Source: Streptomyces sp. STR69
GTDB lineage: Bacteria > Actinomycetota > Actinomycetes > Streptomycetales > Streptomycetaceae
Assembly (NCBI RefSeq): GCF_024519455.1
Contig: NZ_JALJRY010000002.1
Span: forward strand, 207,966-271,965
Length of the DNA: 64,000 bases
Direction of reading: 5' to 3'
A program made the position numbers and the translations under genes. A model generated the notes under the pieces. That model did no database searches, was not told where the DNA came from, and worked only from the letters and a program-made list of their open reading frames with translations. Positions 62,288 through 64,000 of the stretch are shown here, one piece after another; position 1 is the first letter of the stretch, and each line of letters opens with the position of its first letter.

Positions 62288-63243
62288 TCCCCGACGGCGA
62301 CGTAGCGCCAGACCGTGCCGTCGTCCTCCGTGTCCTCGTCGGCGTCGTCACGGTCCAGGTCGACCTCCACGCCCGCCGCCACCAACGTCTGCCGTACCCG
62401 CTCCGCGACGGCCTCGCTGAGGTAGTTGTGGTGCAGGTCCAGCTTCTTGAGATGCGTCAGCGGCTGCCCGCTCAGCAGTGCGACCGCGCCCTCGTCGGTC
62501 AGCACGCCCATCGACAGGTCCAGCACCTCCAGGCGCTCCACCACGGGGGCGGCGGCGACCGCGGCGGCCACCGCGTCCTGCATCTCGCTGTTGCGCAGGG
62601 CCAGATGGCGCAGGCGCGGCAGCCGGGCACCGGACAGGATCGGCTCCAGGTCGGCGGCCTCGCTGTCGCCGCCGTAGTCCGGCGTGCCGAGCCACAGGTC
62701 CAGGTGCTCCAGGGCGGGCAGGTCACTGGCGCCGATGCCGCGCACCACCTCGACGGGCAGTCCGCCCGTCTCCGCCACCAGCCGGCGCAGCGCACCGTGC
62801 CGCAGCGCGGGGAACTCCAGGCCGGTGCCGCCGCGCACACCGAACTCCTCCAGCGCCGGGTAGGCGTTGAGCAGCGGGGTGACGTCGGTCTGGTGGATCC
62901 AGGAGATCTCGCACTCCTCCATCACCAGGTCGCCGAGGAACAGCGCGCGCAGTGCGGGGAAGTCGTCCCGCGCCTCCACGAGTGCCTCGACGATCGGCGT
63001 GGGCGCGGAGTCGTAGGCGTCCTCCCAGCCGCCGATGATCAGGGCCCGGACCCGGGCCGTGTCGACGGCGGCGCGGAAGCGGGCGAACGTGTCGGTCCAC
63101 GCCTCGTCGTTGTCGTACACGTTGCCGCCGAGGCGCCAGGCGACCGAGTCGGGCTCGGGCAGGCGGTCGGCCGGGGCGTCGGGCCCGGGAAAGGTGAACG
63201 AGGGCAGCCGGTACAGCGCGTCGAGGTGCTCACCGATGGTCAT
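62284..63243 (-). CDS. STM4015-family leucine-rich-repeat protein
   Basis: 319 residues. After MTIGEHLDALYRLPSFTFPG and a WRLGG/ALIIGGWED segment come several LRR-like units of 22-28 residues: FPALRALFLGDLVME, YPALEEFGVRGGTG, LPALEHLDLWLGTP, LPRLRHLALRNSEM, VERLEVLDLSMGVL, LTHLKKLDLHHNYL. Ends acidic (DRDDADEDTEDDGTVWRYV). AGGAG 8 bases before the ATG. First gene of the five-gene operon. LRR proteins bind other proteins or peptides, so it may present or recognise the substrate; that is inference. Confidence 0.85.
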   Translation of the reverse strand: MTIGEHLDALYRLPSFTFPGPDAPADRLPEPDSVAWRLGGNVYDNDEAWTDTFARFRAAVDTARVRALIIGGWEDAYDSAPTPIVEALVEARDDFPALRALFLGDLVMEECEISWIHQTDVTPLLNAYPALEEFGVRGGTGLEFPALRHGALRRLVAETGGLPVEVVRGIGASDLPALEHLDLWLGTPDYGGDSEAADLEPILSGARLPRLRHLALRNSEMQDAVAAAVAAAPVVERLEVLDLSMGVLTDEGAVALLSGQPLTHLKKLDLHHNYLSEAVAERVRQTLVAAGVEVDLDRDDADEDTEDDGTVWRYVAVGE

Positions 63244-63409
63244 GCGGCCGCTCCTGAGGAGAAGAGTGCGTGGTGTGTGATGGGCATTTCTACCAACCGG
63301 CACTGACAGTGCCCGTCGGCGGGGCGTGGCCGGGGCGTTGTCAGTGGTGGCGCCTAACGTCGTGGCCATGAGGCCGGTGCGCGAAGCACCCGGCGGTGAG
63401 GGGACAGCC

Positions 63410-63736
63410 ATGTACCGACAGGGAGACGTGCTGATCGTGCCGGTCGCGCAGGAAGCGGTGCCCGCCCACGCGGCGCACGCCCCGCGGGAGCGGCGCGACG
63501 GACGCGGGCGGCTCGTGCTGGCGCTGGGGGAGGTGACCGGCCACGCCCACGCGGTCGTCGGGCCGGGGGAGTTGGTGCGCGAGCCGGGTCCCTACGGTCC
63601 GTTGCTGCTGCATCTGCCCCAGGGCGGGCGGGTGGTGCACGAGGAGCACGCGGCGATCGCGCTGCCCAAGGGGTGGTTCCGGGTCGTCAGACAGCGGGAG
63701 TACGTGCCCGGGTCCGTACGGATCGTGGCCGACTGA
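63410..63736 (+). CDS. Small conserved hypothetical protein
   Basis: 108 residues. MYRQGDVLIVPVAQEAVPAH, GRLVLALGEVTGHAHAVVG, VHEEHAAIALPKGWFRVVRQ and YVPGSVRIVAD. A compact beta-type protein with a conserved-looking GEVTGHAHA (His-rich) and EEHAAI, possibly metal-binding. I recall similar small proteins in varied bacteria, with no known function. GAGGGG lies 5 bases before the ATG. Diverges from the STM4015-like operon with a 166-base gap and probably forms an operon with the truncated gene that follows. Confidence 0.75.
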   Translation: MYRQGDVLIVPVAQEAVPAHAAHAPRERRDGRGRLVLALGEVTGHAHAVVGPGELVREPGPYGPLLLHLPQGGRVVHEEHAAIALPKGWFRVVRQREYVPGSVRIVAD

Positions 63737-63793
63737 GGGACCGGGACGCACCGGCGGTACGAGAGCGCCGGGCAAGGTGTGGAGGAGGGGCAC

Positions 63794-64000
63794 GTGAGCG
63801 GGACGGACGTGGAAGTGGACGGGACGATGGACTGGAAGTCGGACGGCGCGTCGTCTGGGAGAGCGGGGAGTACGACGGCGGTGGTCGGGGGAGCGGGGAG
63901 CGCGGCGACGGCGATGGTGGAGCCGGGCACCGACGGGGCCCAACTCGACGACGGGGGAACGTCGTTCGGCCCCTCCGCCGACCTCGCGCAGTGGCGGATG
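63794..64000 (+). CDS. Truncated gene at window edge, unknown product
   Basis: Only the first 69 codons are visible; the gene continues past the window. GTG start with GGAGGAGGGG in front. The visible N-terminus is low-complexity, rich in Gly, Ala, Thr, Ser and Asp, becoming more ordered at SFGPSADLAQWRM. Such a start often precedes a folded domain. It follows the small hypothetical gene by 57 bases in the same direction. I recall small proteins of that kind preceding DUF6745 genes, but the visible part cannot confirm it. Confidence 0.55.
   Translation, partial: MSGTDVEVDGTMDWKSDGASSGRAGSTTAVVGGAGSAATAMVEPGTDGAQLDDGGTSFGPSADLAQWRM

Overview
The window looks like chromosomal DNA of a Streptomyces (or very close relative). 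Coding sequence is extremely G+C-rich with G/C-ended codons, GTG starts and 4-base stop/start overlaps are frequent, and many proteins belong to families typical of streptomycetes (DUF3093, DUF5955, DUF6304, LAL-type LuxR regulators). The order gcl ... glxR-hyi ... uraD-uraH-pucL ... aceB ... allR ... allB-alc resembles the allantoin/glyoxylate region of S. coelicolor. That species call rests on recalled gene order, not on an alignment.

Layout. 0-6.4 kb: an envelope and metal-handling stretch with a DUF6174 lipoprotein, YcnI (DUF1775), a His/Met-rich membrane protein, two decayed genes (DUF3093 and a CDF cation transporter), a DUF3105 protein and CorA. 6.5-10.4 kb: a winged-helix protein, a divergent LysE exporter/LysR pair, a tautomerase and a secreted trypsin. 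10.5-18.5 kb: a large LAL regulator, a GAF-LuxR regulator divergent from two coupled acyl-CoA synthetases, and a zinc-ribbon protein with a probable Mrr-like fold.

18.5-27.4 kb and 43-50.3 kb together encode purine-ring and glyoxylate catabolism. 8-oxoguanine deaminase and uricase feed HIU hydrolase and OHCU decarboxylase, giving allantoin. Allantoinase and allantoicase then release ureidoglycolate and urea. The glyoxylate formed downstream is used either by malate synthase (AceB) or by Gcl-Hyi-GlxR (tartronate semialdehyde to glycerate). An IclR-family regulator (AllR) lies beside allB. I find pairs of a 15-bp TTCC...GGAA palindrome, always offset by 21 bp, upstream of gcl, hyi-glxR, aceB and allR/allB, which suggests a shared AllR regulon. 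A second motif, TTCAAC-N5-GTTGAA, links the urate operon, aceB and allB.

27.5-43.1 kb is mixed: a DEDD exonuclease, three regulator/target pairs (AraC/NmrA, HxlR/MFS, HxlR/AlaA), small housekeeping enzymes, a secreted VWA-domain protein with its partner, two divergent IucA/IucC-type siderophore synthetases without other pathway genes, a decayed tyrosine integrase, a HipA-like kinase and a SelW-like CxxC protein. 50.3-57.5 kb: an intergenic repeat, an SDR, AIM24, a DHFR-like protein, an EamA transporter, a Tat-exported GH95 fucosidase and a CHRD-DUF3455 lipoprotein.

57.9-63.2 kb holds the most interesting unit: a compact minus-strand operon of five genes matching the uncharacterised STM4011-STM4015 families (two radical SAM enzymes, an alkaline-phosphatase/sulfatase-fold hydrolase, an ATP-grasp protein and a leucine-rich-repeat protein). 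A small unknown gene and a truncated gene diverge from it at the right edge. To my knowledge this enzyme set has no assigned product.
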